Origin: Calvatia gigantea
Taxonomy: Eukaryota; Basidiomycota; Agaricomycetes; Agaricales; Lycoperdaceae
Length of the DNA: 64,000 nt
Reading direction: 5' to 3'
Assembly (NCBI GenBank): GCA_025093985.1
Contig: JACAAK010000003.1
Span: 4,402,001-4,466,000 of the forward strand
Translations under genes and position numbers: made by a program
Shown here: positions 20,926 through 33,455 of the stretch, piece after piece
Position numbering within the stretch: position 1 is the stretch's first letter
How the letters are laid out: every line of letters starts with the position of its first letter
The notes under the pieces: model-generated
The model's database searches: none
What the model was told of the DNA's origin: nothing
Seen by the model: the letters and a program-made list of their open reading frames with translations, nothing else

Positions 20926-23900
20926 ATTGACTATAGAAAGTCCATTTTAGTTGCAAGTCGCCCAGCATGGTGGGTAATGATACGCACGAAGAGTTCCAGT
21001 AACGGACAGGGAGAGAAGACTGAGACGGATGAGCCTTTGCTGGCTGCGTTTTAGAGACATCGGAGGCCGAGTGTGCAAGGGGTGTGAGCGGGGGCGAGGG
21101 GGGCGGTAACGTTAGAGCTAGCAACCATTTCAGAGCCTATATACGGGCTAAATAGTTAGTGATGTGGTCCTCAGGAACGTAACCTGATTTGACCATCCAG
21201 CGGTTGCGATCACGATCTCCCGAAATTATCTTGTCATCAAACGTTTGTAAACATAATCATCCTCTCCCTCGCTTGCGCTTTACTCTCACTCACTCCCATT
21301 AGCCGAACTTCTCTCCAGTATTACCCTCCTCGGCCTCGAAAAGCGAGCCTTATTATGCTTGGCATGGTCTGGGCGCCTTGCCAGAGCTGTAGCGCGATAC
21401 CATCATCCGATTCGCGGGTCCGGGTGATCGCTCTCGCACGGTACTGCCGCCCGCCGCTTCCTACTGGCCGAAGTGCTTCCAAGTTTACCATAGACACCAG
21501 TCATTTGATGTGAATCCGGGAAATACACAACATTGACCTGTGCATTGTCCGTGTTTCACTGCTATTATCGATGCCGAACGGCCTCCAGTCGTCCCCCCGA
21601 GTGACGTGGCTCACTTAGTAACCTCCGCAGGACGATTCATCACGTCAAGCATCAACTCCCACGCTTTTGGCCAATCGTAGAACAGGACGGGGGACAGGCG
21701 GGTTATGACGTTAGCTCTGGCCGAGGCATCCACCTCTTCAGGTGTTGTGAGAGAGGGACAAATAGTGGGTCACAATGAAGCCTCGTGACTGTAGCGAGAG
21801 GGGGTAACCGTCAAATATACTCTACACTATCGTGCTGAAACCATCCAAGTGCTTCAGGTCATCTGACTTCGGTGAAGATTCATTAATAAGACTATTTAAT
21901 TATGATCAATAAAACCAGTGAAGTCCCGGCGCATCAGCTACGTGACAACTTCTTTTCGACGTTCGAAGAACAAATTCATCACGGTTCAACGTTCATGATC
22001 AACTCCACAATTAATATCTTTCCTCAGAGATCTCTTCTTCAATAACCGCATGGTTCAACATTCAACGAACAAGCATTCAATCAATGATATTTCTAATTCA
22101 AGCCTGGATTTGACTTTGTGTGGAACCTTCGGGAAGTTATAGCCACCACCCACGCTTAAAAATAGTCTATCAAATAAAGGGCCAATCCTGGGACATTGGG
22201 GCCGATTAGAAAGTGACTTTAAAGCCGCGATTTGTAGAAAAAAAAAGGTAATTCGGCAGATCTAAATGAATATCTGTGGCCGGCAGTGAACAATGCCTGT
22301 CGCCAAATATAGTCTCTCCGTGGAATAAAGGACGAGTCGTGGTGGTGGGATTGCAATAACATATCGTTAGCTATCCTAGGTGCTCACAGTACATCATTCG
22401 GAGTTTCTGTTGAAGTTGAAATTCTGGGTGCGACATGGCGTCGACCAATGCTGAGAGAAGGATTGGATGGAAAAGAGCCAGGAGAGGCAAGATGAGAGGC
22501 TTCGCCGCCCCATTTTGGTAGAGGTTGGATGAACAACCGAAACACCCGCCCGACCCATAGTGAAGTTTGTTCTTCTAATTTTTTCTACCGAATCACTGTC
22601 GGACGCTGCGGTCGCAATATAGAGTGAAGGCAATCTTTTAGCCTTTGAACAAGAATCAGCCATGAAGGGCCTCCGCTAAGATTGGTCTTTTGAGGAAGTT
22701 GTAGGACACACGAAGGAGCCGAGAGTCCGTTGTCACTGCTTACGCTGAACGGGTGACGTGGCCTCGACTCTGAAAGTGCTGTCTCACAACGCCCCAGCAT
22801 GTGTATATACGTACTGTGTCCAATCTGATATGGCGCACTATACAATGACGTGAGCTCAGGTAAGAAATGGAGACGAAAGTGGTAGATGTTGCAATTAAAT
22901 AGGCCTAGACAGCTTAGTACAGAATTCAACTTGTGGCGGCACGTTGTTGGGCGAGGAAGAGGATTCTAAATTTGATTGGCGGTTGTATTGGCATGATGTT
23001 AGTACATTGAGGGGCGATGAACTTGGCTCTGAGGCCAATGGAGTGTCCGAACCAGCAAGCGAAGCTGGTACCCTTCATCTCACTTTGTCCTGAAAGCCGC
23101 CTAGCATCAAGACCCATAATCTTGAGTGGTTTCAAGAAGGAAGAAAGAGCGGAAATTGCGCGTGATAAAGATCACGATCACGGTGGTCGAAGTAGTGACT
23201 AGTGTCGAAGGGATTCGGCCGTTGTTAGGAGGGACCGTTGATTATGATCAACAGTGTGAGCGATCTGGGTTAAATTAGTCTACTTATTAGGCAAGAGCTT
23301 GAAGTCTGTAGGAAAATCCTTTCTGACACCGATGATTCAATAACAAGCAAAAAAAACAATCGGATGTAAGCCCCAGCGAGAGGTGTTGGGCTAGCTCTGG
23401 GTATGGGCTTGGTGGTGGGGAGTTTTCTACGGGAAGAGAACGAAGGGCGAGGACTGGCCCCCAACCCCCCTGTAATTCGAAAAAAAATCATTACACAACA
23501 AGCGAAGTCCAAGAGGTTTCTACCGAAGGGGTGTTGAGCTGATACCAGCAGGCTTCAGATCGACCCTCCCCGGAATCGTGGAAGCCTCGAGTTTTTGGTG
23601 AGTCACAAGGTCCACGGGGGGCAACGCGTGTTTCCGGTGCCTGTACTCTTCTCTGAAAATGCTTCGGCAAGGACGATAGACTTGCGGCAACGTGTTTCAT
23701 TTCCATCAACCAAAGGATGGCCAATAATCCTTTGATTCGGTTTTACAGCTTACCAAAAGAGAATGTTCGCTTGACGGCTGGCCCCAGGAAACCCTTGTGG
23801 AGAAATTTTGACTATGGTCTATCAATCTCACATCCAGGGTGAAGCCATCCGTTCTTGCTGATAACAAAATCGTTGAAAAGGCAAGGAACTGATGCCAATA

Positions 23901-23929
23901 GGGACCCGGCACTCGCATCCCTGCCCAGC
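20926..23929. other. 3-kb stretch without a recognised gene
   Basis: Mixed composition with only short frames on both strands (longest about 114 codons, 22585-22929 minus). No repeats matching the rest of the window, no RNA genes and no conserved motifs were seen. Confidence 0.4.
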
Positions 23930-25804
23930 ATGCCGTCCAAGGAGAAACAAGGTAGGAATTCATTGGCACGGTGAGAAGCTCGGAGTGTGACCTTCAAACT
24001 TGGCTTTCTGTTCAGGTGCCTTAGAGGAGCAGCTTCGACAAATACCTGGCCCTCGCCAACTCGGGGGCGAATCGGAAGAAGATCCAAGAAGGCTGGCAAT
24101 TTGCTTAAATCTGCTGCACGGGCAGCACATTAAGAAATGGGGTGGCGAACTCCCCGTCAATGAGATAAAGGCTTTAAAAAGGGCTATGAATAAATTCATT
24201 GAACGGAGGAACGAGATCTTGGCACGAAGAATTATGCAAGCTCTAGATAACAACAGATGAGGTGCGCTCAGAATTGAAGTATGTTGCAATTGTTTTATTT
24301 TATTTTTGGATATCCTGTCTCAATCATCCGACAGTTAGTCCCCTTTTCGCGCGCTAAGGAAAAACACATGCAAAGAATGGGCATTAATTTCCGTCCTACC
24401 ATTCCTTGCCAGCTAGTACTTCAGGCAGTCAATCGGCTGGATCGTATGTACCAACTGGACGTTGAGGTGCCGCCGAACGCCTTGTTGGAAGCTTTCATGA
24501 TATTCAACTATCCATTGGTGAATCTCGGAAACCCGGTTAGCTTCCTCTGCCTGATAGCGACACTATTCCCGACTTAACACTTACCCAGTCGGAGGTAGTG
24601 GCTAAGGGCAAAATATTCAACCACTTTCGCCTGCTTGATTCAGCAGACCCAGATACTTGCTGGGGGTTAGTGGACGAGCTGCCGCTTTTCCAGCTATAGA
24701 TGTCATCTACATCACTCCCTAGTGAGGTTAAAACCTCAATCGGTGGGGCCACTAAAACCTCAAATTCAACGTTCCTCACTGGACGAGCTGATTTTGTTGT
24801 TGTCTCGCTCGCCGGAGGGGGAGAGGTCGGAGTGAAGGACCGAAGGACAAAGGAGAGGCTTGTGGAAAGCTGTAAGACAAATCCCGGCTCTGAAAATTCC
24901 AAAACCCTAATCTTTGCAGTCCACGATCCACTCACGTATGAAATCCCGATACAGCGCCTCAAATCCATTGGATTTAATGCTGGGATTGTAGTGGAAAACG
25001 TACAGTTTCTCGTGATAGAAGCCTAAGTTGAACTCGGAACTTAGGGGTGCGTATGGTATGGCTCAACACGACGGAGATGAGGTGGACTCCACAGAAGAGG
25101 ATGAATCCGGAAACACAGAGGGAGCCCCGCCAGACACCGATGATGATTTGGATGAATGGACGGATAAGAAAGGGGAAGGAAACGGCGAGGAGGAAGAGGG
25201 TGAAGAAGACGGCGAGGCTAAGGAAGGGGACGAGGCGGATGAAGGTGAAGATAACACAGAGGGTGAGGGTCGCGAGGATGATGGGGATGAGAGCGAAGGG
25301 GGGGACAGCTCGGAAGGCATGGGACGGAGGATAATGACGGCGACAGTGAGGATACGGAAGGTCCCACTAAATCGACAATAGGGCTTGACGAAATTCTTGC
25401 CCCAGGTTGTTAGTGAATGTGTGGCCCTGTACGTAGATCCTCCTCATGAGTCCTCAATTGTCGATCGCACTTACTGATTCGAACCACTGTCCTGAAGGAG
25501 GTCTGGGCCGTTCCGTGACAAAATCATCAAATTTATCTTATCCGATGGCGATAACTGGATTTTCGGGCTTGTGGACTACACAAAGGGGAAAGGAGGTCGG
25601 AGTTGTTACCAGACAACGGTCAGCGTAAACCCAAAGGATTCGGAAACCGATAGAGCGAAGATGCGGATATGCATTCTCACAATAATCAAGTTATTTGCTT
25701 TTTGGGTGGGTGCGCTCACCGACTGCAAAACTCCCACACTGAGATCACGGTTACAGGCAATCGTTCCTGGCGCACAGCTTAAAAGAATGTTTTTGAAGAA
25801 ATAA
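23930..25804 (+). pseudogene. PD-(D/E)XK nuclease-like family X, best copy X2
   Basis: Exon 1 (23930-23951, MPSKEKQ) joins 24016 in phase across a 64-nt intron to a helical N-terminus (IPGPRQLGGESEEDPRRL...IERRNEILARRIMQAL). Then come QLVLQAVNRLDRMYQL (about 24420), FNHFRLLDSADPDTCWGL, GRADFVVVSLA (24785), VVENVQFLVIEA (25000), a D/E-rich insertion (25075-25310), FLPQVVSECVAL, FILSDGDNWIFGLVDYTKGKGG and, after a 51-nt intron (25706-25756), AIVPGAQLKRMFLKK. G-R-A-D-F, I-E-A-K and the later Gln match PD-(D/E)XK nuclease cores; the assignment is inference from motif order. Frame breaks: TGA at 24258, TAG at 24697, an extra T at about 25023 exactly between GCC and AAG of the I-E-A-K motif, and a shift after 25381. 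It is probably inactive, and converges on F-box fragment A3. Confidence 0.55.
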
Positions 25805-25918
25805 GGTTCTGGCCACAGGGGAAGCCAAAGAGAGTAATATGCGATGAACCGAATTTTGGGTGATTTCAGAAATAAAAGTGTGAGAATTTCGCGTAATGGA
25901 TATTGTCATCATCATGGT

Positions 25919-26127
25919 CTATATCAGGTCTAAGACCAATAGCTGACTCCCATCTGCATTCGTCTCGAACACAATGCGACCTGTCAGATCGTCAAACCCT
26001 GCGAGACACCGCGGTGCAAGTGAGGGATTGTCTGGTATTTTGTGCTGTTTAAGCAGGAAGCAAACTCGAAGGTATCTTTGTAGGTACCAACAAGGTAGGT
26101 ACACCGAGGGCCAACGAACGGTGTGAA
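25919..26127 (-). pseudogene. F-box family A, C-terminal fragment A3
   Basis: The minus-strand terminal segment encodes KIPDNPSLAPRCLAGFDDLTGRIVFETNADGSQ, then LLVLDLI and stop, as in copy A4 and A6. Homology stops at 26127, where unrelated sequence follows GGTGTG. The stop lies 114 bp from the convergent X2 stop. The stretch 25735-26127 is repeated almost identically at 28583-28975. Confidence 0.7.
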
Positions 26128-26586
26128 CAATGTCAGCCCAGCGCCGGCTTGTTCCTGTTGGAACATCGGCTGGCTGCCAAAGATACAGAAACTCCGAACT
26201 TACACCCCCTTCCCAAAACTGATCATCATGTTCGAATGCGGGCACGGACAGAACGACCACCACTACAAGCACAGTTGAGATAATACAATACTATTTGAAC
26301 ACTCATCGTTTATGGGAACTTACGGAGTCTACCCGACCCGCACCATTGTTCATCTTCTTGAGCACATAGGGGTCATGATGGACCTTAGAATTCCCAACAG
26401 TACGAAATCAAAAAGATATTTCACATTTCTTCCGCAAAGATACACAGACTGTTACATCAGAATGTAAATAAATTCAACTCTCGAGTACTGGTGACAAATA
26501 AAACATGCAGAAAAGGGTTTGGAAAATGGAAAGCTCGCACAACCGCAAATTCAAATGTTAGCTATCACTAGTTTCCTGCTATTCAT

Positions 26587-26916
26587 TCAAGGGTTCATTG
26601 AGACGAGGGCGTCAAACTTCGCCCCTTTGATTTGATCTTTCTTCTGCACATTGAATGTCATCGGAGACGAATAGCTGATTGTGGCAATGGTCGTGTCCTC
26701 GCTCTTGAAACTGTAGTCGGAGACTGAAGCCGAGAGCGGGTGCGACTGATCCTTCTGTAATTCAAACTTGTTGCTTCCAGCCTTAAAAATCAATGGTTTT
26801 TTCCCAGTGTTGGTCACAGCGACACCGGAAACACTACCACGCAGGCGATTAGGTATACGGAAATCGCGATGCGCTGGCACTCACCTGGCGGTGATGATTT
26901 CATCATTCGACGACAT
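26587..26916 (-). CDS. Small beta-rich protein, two exons, 92 aa
   Basis: Minus strand: exon 1 is 26916-26885 (MSSNDEIITA plus a split Ser codon) and exon 2 is 26833-26587, joined across a 51-nt GTGAGT...TAG intron in phase. The protein continues VSGVAVTNTGKKPLIFKAG, NKFELQKDQSHPLSASVSDYSF, TTIATISYSSPMTFNVQ and ends ALVSMNP. Alternating hydrophobic residues suggest a small beta-sandwich. It has no signal peptide and no membrane segment. The function is unknown and I see no named family. It appears intact, and a 32-nt exon-1 relative with the same phase is found alone at 34053-34084. Confidence 0.7.
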
Positions 26917-28582
26917 GATTGGATTGTGTTATGGTGAGAAGAATTAGATGTAGTGCAGGTTTCGAGTGCAAGGAAAGTTGCTAATGGCAAGAGGGCCGAT
27001 TGGAAAGGTCTTGTATACCAAAAGACATTCCATTTCCTCCCTGGGATTCAGTAGCTAAGGACCCCTTAGCACTACTTGCACACAGGAGTGGGAGGACCAT
27101 GTTGATCATGAGGACAATCGACTTACTCGTGTAGATCAGACCGACCAAACTATAAGACCTTGGGGCTGTACAAGCCATGGGACAGTGACTCCTCCCAAAG
27201 GCAAACATTGGGGGTAGTGATCGCTGTAAATGTAACCTGGTCTGTACTTGTCAGGGTCGAAGCTAAGGTTGGTGACATCTGTGGACTTCAGCTGTCATCG
27301 AAACATTTGAACTGTCACTGGAACGCCTGGACCTCCCCCAAAATCTGGGCTATGAAAAGACATACCTTCGCACCTCGACAACCTATCCTTTAACTAGGAA
27401 TTAGATTCGACATCTGGGAGTGTGCAAAACTATAACTATCAGCGCCATGAAGTTGGGTGATAACCCAAATGTTTCCACGAAAATTCGAATGTTTCGGCGA
27501 AGGTCCAGACACCGCGGTGACAGTTCAATCTCGCAAGTGTCACAAATTTTGTGCTCCTATCGGAAGACACTATTGACCGTTCATTTGTCAGGCCTGGCAC
27601 TTACCGCGCACTGAGGGTACAAAGATTCTAAACCGAGGAAATTTTTTACTATATAAAGAAATTTCTGAAATCTCAGTCCCGGTTTTGATACTGACTCTAA
27701 TTTGCTTGCGGTGGGAGACTGGGACATTCTTGTACCACTGCCGCACGGCTTGGGTCTTACAGGCTGGCCGGCCAATCTCAACCAGCCTGGTTGCACTCAT
27801 ACTGTTCAGGACAGCTGGCTAATTCTATGGTACGAGTTAATGCTAGACAAGCCACCGAATCTTTATGAGGGAACTGTTGTCCCTTGAGTTTTATAATACC
27901 CTGATGAAACTTCTTGAACCTGTTACCATGAGGAATACCGGGAGCGAACCATTGTCATTGTTCATTCAGGGATCAAAAGGTGAATGAAGGGGATGAAAAC
28001 CAAGTGGACCCTACACACCTATGGGAGGTGCAGTGGGAGCCAATGAAATGGTCATCCTTGGAATTATATCAGGTGACCGGGGAACACGGAAGACACCTTG
28101 AGCGGCACGAAGTTTGATACCGCCGTCGAACCGAAAGCTTAAGCTAATGGTGGAGGCTTGGTGAGTTGGGTAGCTTTGTAATTTGTGGATGTCTACACGC
28201 TTCTGTCGTATCCAGTGCTCGAGATTTTAACTTCATTTATGAGACAACAACCCGCGAGAAACATGACAGGCATCCCTCGTCTCCCCGTTGATCCATGAAT
28301 TCCCAAGTTGTAGCCGCAAATTGGGCACCGAAATGTCATAAAAGAGGATGATACTCATGCATACGACTCCGCTACCCCGACGCGCGCAGGCCTTTAACAG
28401 CGAAAGTCTCTAAAGCGCTGCGAAGCGCCTTTCATATAAATGATGCCCATCTATGCTCCGTCGATTGCGTGTTCGGTCCCAGATCGGCTGTTCCTGAATG
28501 CATTGTATACTGATCTGGGTCCAACACAATCCCTGCTACATGAACTTGAAAAATCATATAAACAGGTAGGATAGCTTTGTCA
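26917..28582. other. 1.7 kb without a recognised gene
   Basis: Short frames only (up to 77 codons), no conserved motifs and no similarity to the repeat families of the window. Immediately upstream of 26916 is the promoter side of the small two-exon gene. Confidence 0.4.
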
Positions 28583-28975
28583 CACTGAGATCACGGTTAC
28601 AGGCAATCGTTCCTGCCACACAGCTTAAAAGAATGTTTTTGAAGAAATAAGGATCTGGCCACAGGGGAAGCCAAAGAGAGTAATACGCGATGAACCGAAT
28701 TTTGGGTGATTTCAGAAATAAAAGTGTGAGAATTTCGCGTAATGGATATTGTCATCATCATGGTCTATATCAGGTCTAAGACCAATAGCTGACTCCCATC
28801 TGCATTCGTCTCGAACACAATGCGACCTGTCAGATCGTCAAACCCTGCGAGACACCGCGGTGCAAGTGAGGGATTGTCTGGTATTTTGTGCTGTTTAAGC
28901 AGGAAGCAAACTCGAAGGTATCTTTGTAGGTACCAACAAGGTAGGTACACCGAGGGCCAACGAACGGTGTGGAGA
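28583..28975. repeat. Near-identical duplicate of 25735-26127
   Basis: About 393 bp differs from 25735-26127 at only a few positions (for example CCTGCCACACAG versus CCTGGCGCACAG). It contains the last exon of nuclease family X on plus (X3, 28600-28650, ending in TAA) and the C-terminus of F-box family A on minus. The high identity implies a recent duplication. Confidence 0.85.
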
Positions 28976-29263
28976 GGAAGTGGGCTGATAGAAAAAGGGA
29001 AACGTGGTGGAGTAACACTAACTCCAGCGGTGCTGAGTCCTTGTCCGAGCCGATGGCATAGATGTTAATGAAGTTTGGGGCCATGAACCCAGCCCGACTG
29101 CCAGGGAGAAAGAAGACACTGTTCTAGAAGGGTGGATAAGACGTAACTAGTCTGAGTATATATCGTTCTACGCACGGGTCCTATCGATTCAACTTTGACT
29201 CGTGTCTCAACAAAACCCTGGGTGCTATAATTTGACACTCGAGAATATTGATGTAGTTGCAGC
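28765..29263 (-). pseudogene. F-box family A, C-terminal fragment A4, cut by an LTR
   Basis: Reading minus from 29263: SVFFLPGSRAGFMAPNFINIYAIGSD-type sequence, LELVLLHHVSLFLSAHFLSTPFVGPRCTYLVGTYK, then a deletion to CFLLKQHKIPDNPSL and the terminal LLVLDLI. Homology to copy A6 runs right up to GTAGTTGCAGC at 29263, where the gypsy LTR begins, so the retrotransposon inserted into this F-box copy. Confidence 0.75.
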
Positions 29264-29778
29264 TGTTACGTGCACACTTACCTTGTAGGTTGTCTTTGCT
29301 AAAGGGCATCTATACAGACTTACTCCCAATAGAGTTAACGTGGGGATCTATATATAGAGGGGATCCACTCAGGGACTTGTCTCTATATATAGTCAGTCAA
29401 GAAGTAAGGTGAGTCACTTGTTAGATGAGGCCTTAGTTCAGGCAAGAGGATTGTGGAAGATAAGAGGCTGGTAGCCAGTTCAAACTGTCTACTACAAGGA
29501 GTATCTAACTAGCTACTTATACTAGATAAGTCGGAAGAAAGATAATGGACAAAGGATATGTGGATGTGTTGAACATCCACCATATAGGGAGAGACTGAAT
29601 CAAGAAAGGAAACACAAACACCATATCAGGTAGGGGGGGGAGTGATGGTGAATCCAGAGACCTAAAGAGGGAAGAGAGAAGAGTAACTAATAGTACATGC
29701 ATGGATATTAAATAAAGGAGTGGACAAGAAAGGAAATAGGTCCATAAAAGGATAATGCTAGAATAAGAAGTCATAACA
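29264..29778 (-). repeat. Gypsy LTR (left, 3' LTR of the minus-strand element)
   Basis: 515 bp with inverted termini TGTTA...TAACA. Its first about 300 bp (TGTTACGTGCAC onward, including CTATATATAGAGGGGATCC) recur at 41097-41395 and 42932-43274. Left flank is F-box copy A4. A target duplication cannot be tested because the right LTR is truncated. Confidence 0.8.
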
Positions 29779-29807
29779 TTATCTCCTACTAGGGAAGAAG
29801 TCTCTTT

Positions 29808-31020
29808 TTACTTAGCCGAAACAATGGACATGTTATCCAGGTACCTGTCTTCATCCATGTCCCTGTGTCCATTGTAAAGTTCAGTAAGGTGAACAAGATT
29901 CTCCAGCCTTTCTCATTCTGCTTTCGCTTCCACCTTCTTTTCCTCCAGATTGGTGTGGCATTCTGTAGGTCTATGTTGGGGGTTTAGTTTTCCACAGTGT
30001 TTGCAAACGTACTTAGGGCACATGTAGGTATAGTGCCCTGCTGCCGCCTTCTTGCCGCCTTTGCATTTCTGATAAATGCAATCCGAAGTGTAATGTCCGA
30101 TATAGGCTCTTTTCAGTATCTTGCACCTTCTGCAGATACATTTCCCAGGTTGATTGTTGTCGTAGGGAGGGGACTGTTGGGGGGCTGCGGCTTCAGGAGT
30201 GTCTCGAGGGCATGGGTTAGGTAGGTGTTTGGCTCAAGACACAGTTGCAGCAAAGGATTTTGGGTCAGAAGTTCGAGTTGATGAAGAACTTGTTGATGGT
30301 TTTCCTTGAGTAGGTGAGACTGGTCGATTGGTTGAGGAATGGGAAGGGGGAGTGGTGATGCCAGCATGGGAGAGTGGGACTGAAGGAACTGCAGATGATA
30401 AGACGCCGGGAGATCCTTGGGAAGCCATTCCACCAGATCAGCAAGCTTGGTTGTTGAAATTGAAGAGAGCCTGTGGGAGTCCACTAGAGGCTGCTGAGTC
30501 AATAAATAATTGGGTAAGAGCAGTTGCGTTGGAATAACTCTGACAAAGATTGTTGATCCCGACAAAAGAGTTCCAGATAGCGTGCCAGTGTGCTCGCTCA
30601 GCATTGTTAGATAAATACTCTCATCCAATCCGATTGAAATCAGAGGATGAGCTTGCCAGTCGGCTGATGGTTTCTGTAGTAAGCTGATGAGGTCCAGACC
30701 AATGCAACTTTGATCCAAATTCACCATTTGGAAGGGCAAAAGGGGAGGCATTGGGGATGATGACCCATGGTTGGACATGGTCAACGAGGGACTTGGCAAG
30801 GAGCTCCTTGTGGGTGTTTCCAAGCAAGGTCTTTTTGGTAGGACTGGGTGGGATGGAATTGGTGAAGACATCCTCGATCTCTTTGGCAGATAGTCCATAG
30901 GTGTAAAGTTGTACCTGAGAGATTTTCTCATAGACATCTTGCGCCCTCTTGATGTTTCGGAGTAGTTGGTCCGCAGTGGTGGTCGCACCGGGAGAAGATC
31001 CTCCCCGCAGAGGCGACAAG
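29808..31020 (-). pseudogene. Retrotransposon third ORF, C-terminal part, zinc-knuckle-like
   Basis: One minus-strand frame runs from about 31020 to 29808 with only four interruptions, all TGA (30621-30623, 30438-30440, 30234-30236, 29913-29915). It encodes a helical region (DQLLRNIKRAQDVYEKISQVQ, AKEIEDVFTNSIP), a Ser/Pro-rich linker and Cys/His clusters (CICRRCKILKRAYIGHYTSDC, CPKYVCKHCGKL..HRPTECH), then EEKKVEAKAE, a TGA, and ERLENLVHLTELYNGHRD. The clusters resemble the RNA-binding knuckles of Gag proteins. It lies between pol and the 3' LTR, where gypsy elements normally have no gag. Its N-terminus is probably at 34108-34408, separated by an insertion. A longer frame on the same strand (30113-31051) is out of phase with this coding signal. 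Confidence 0.55.
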
Positions 31021-31169
31021 GAAAGCGCCCTCTCCCTCCCCTCCCTATCACGAATCTACCACGGTATCACTCCACCCTTCTCCTTGAAGAGAAAGAGGAG
31101 GTGACGAAGACATCGTCTCAGCATTCAATTTGTAGGAAAGAGGAAATTCAAAAAAATCGGACAAAAACC

Positions 31170-33455
31170 CCGAACCGATGGAACAAACCCCATTCAAAAC
31201 TTGGTGGATGCTAGTCAAAAACTATCTCGAAATGAACCCTAGAGCATTTACGGATACTAGGACGATCAGATTCGTCCTCGGCCTTATGGTCGAAGGAACC
31301 GGATCCGGCGAACAAATTACAAACGAATTACCGATGCACGGAAACCCCCCTTGGAGATACTCTACCTTCGAAGATTATAAACTCGTGAAACATTTCACTC
31401 CAGTAGATGAACAAATCACTGCGCGAAGGCAAGGTACGAATTAAAGCAAAATAGTCCTCAGAGAGACTTTATTTGAATCCACGACGTAGGCATCTAGGAG
31501 GAATTCAAGCAATGAAGCATTATGAAATATAAAGAGGATCAATCCAGTCTCGCAAGAGAGTTGGACTGAAAGAAGGACCACCCAAACCATTTCCGAATGG
31601 TATACGATGCAGTACGACGGACTCTGCACATGCAAGCCGACGCAATGTGGCCTAGAAACTTCCTCGAAACCCAACCCCCTACCAACCACCCCATTCCAGC
31701 CAACCTACACACTCGTTTTCAACAAAGAGCCAACCTGCACGAACCAAATGAAATGCGGCAGAACCAGACCCCTACGAACCACCTTATAACGAAGAACTTA
31801 TTCCCCGGCAAGACTTCCCATGAAGGCTACGATTGGATGACCCCAATTACAACTAAATGCTGTATTTACTGTGAGAACGCTCTACAAAGCTGGGAAATGC
31901 ATAGGTTGCGGAAAATTTGGACACCTTATCAACAATTGTCCAAATCCTGACCCAAACCTGTCCAAGGAAAAACCACCTCCTAGACGACCCCACCCGCCAC
32001 AAAGAAGATTCATGCAACCACCCCGTTATGCACAACCCTCACAACCTCAAGCTTCCAGGAATTACTCCGGTGCCGCTCCTAATCAAACCCGAAAGATCTC
32101 TGCACTCGATATCCAAGCAATGATCAGAGAACTCCAACGGACGAAAGAATGGAATTCAGAGAAGCATATCTTGATCCAACGTCAAGCCCTTGGGGATTTT
32201 TGAAGGCGTCACCCGATCCTGTAAAGGAATCGTGGGTGACCCACAAATTAATCTAATAAAACTCCCTCCCGGAAATAAAGCCAATCTTTCTCCCTATCCC
32301 AAGAACCATTTCGAAATATCCCAGTCACCGCTTAATCGACTCTGGACCCAAGGAAATTTCACTCCTCGAATTTTATAAACACCTAGGACTACGTAAATGC
32401 CTACAAAAATCCTATCAAAGTATAATGCGGATGAACTTCAAGAAAATGGATCGATCTATGAAAGCATTGAATTGAACGCCTTAATTATGGAAACAATTTC
32501 CAATTCAAGCATGTCTCGGAATAGGATCCCAAGACAATCCTAGGATACCCGGGCTACAACAAACAACCCAGATAAATTGGACTACTCAGATTCAAATGGC
32601 GAAACAACGAAACATCATACCCTTAATCGTAAAATCCACAAAGCCTACCTATCAATGAAATCGCCTTTGACATCCATGAATGAATGATGCCGAACGTTAC
32701 ACCTACCTAGACGAAGACTTTGACCCACTGGCTGTAAAGTCTTCGAAGCAATCTCCATTCGAAGAACCTGAACTCTCTATTGATGAACTCAAACCTATTG
32801 GAAAACATATTTCGATGAATTCCATTTGGAACACGAACTCTAGAAATCATCAAACTCCCATGATCGAAACAATATGAAGATGCCCAAGCTACAAGTCTCG
32901 CACAAAATCAACCTCAAAAACGATGAAAAGTTCCCGAATACAAAAATTCGCTTCACTCTTCGACACGAAGAAATCCGAGCGATTCCCCCTCCCAGGATAC
33001 GACCATAAAATCGAACTTGGATACCTTCAAACGGAATTAGGGAAAACGTACCCCTTTTCACCCCTTGAAACCGAAGAACTCAAGAAGGTTAAACGAAAAC
33101 CTCCGAAAAGGATACATCCGAGAATTGAATTCCATGGCTCTCCTTCTTCTTCGTAGGAAAGAAGGACGGGAAACTTCGACCATGCCAAGATACCGTTATC
33201 TAAACAAACTACCAAGAGAACACGTACCCTATTCCTAGATAACAACAATTATGGACAAACTTCAAGGAGAAGATATTCGAAAATGGACGTCACTCGGATA
33301 CAACAACATCCGTTTCGAAAGGGACCAATGGAAAGCCATTCAAAACCCAATCGGACTTTACGAACCGAAGTCTGTTCTTTGGAATGTGCAACTCCCCAGC
33401 CACCTTCAAAAATGATGGACCAATTGCAAAAATGTAGATAAGGGGAATTTAATCT
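31170..33455 (+). pseudogene. Second Ty3/gypsy relic (gag to RT), plus strand
   Basis: Plus-strand gag segment (FKTWWMLVKNYLEMNPRAF at about 31195, parallel to FNVWWVSVKNYIGLNPSAY of the minus element). A CCHC knuckle CIGCGKFGHLINNC follows at about 31907. Later come GKTYPFSPLETEELK (33040), GKKDGKLRPCQD (33160) and FFGMCNSPATF (33380), corresponding to reverse transcriptase. Frames are broken throughout and the element ends in mid-RT near 33455. It is a related but distinct subfamily, oriented opposite to the host element. Confidence 0.7.

Noticed and set aside
25063..25320. Ser/Pro-rich minus-strand frame of 85 codons
   Set aside because: Complement of the acidic GA-rich insertion in nuclease copy X2.
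29264..29778. Solo LTR interpretation for the left gypsy LTR
   Set aside because: F-box homology does not resume at 29779, and same-strand retrotransposon ORFs follow directly, so it is better read as the 3' LTR of the large element.
30113..31051. Longest minus-strand open frame in the ORF3 region (312 codons)
   Set aside because: It is offset from the frame that shows helical, Ser/Pro and zinc-knuckle-like signals; it is open only by composition and ends inside the knuckle region.
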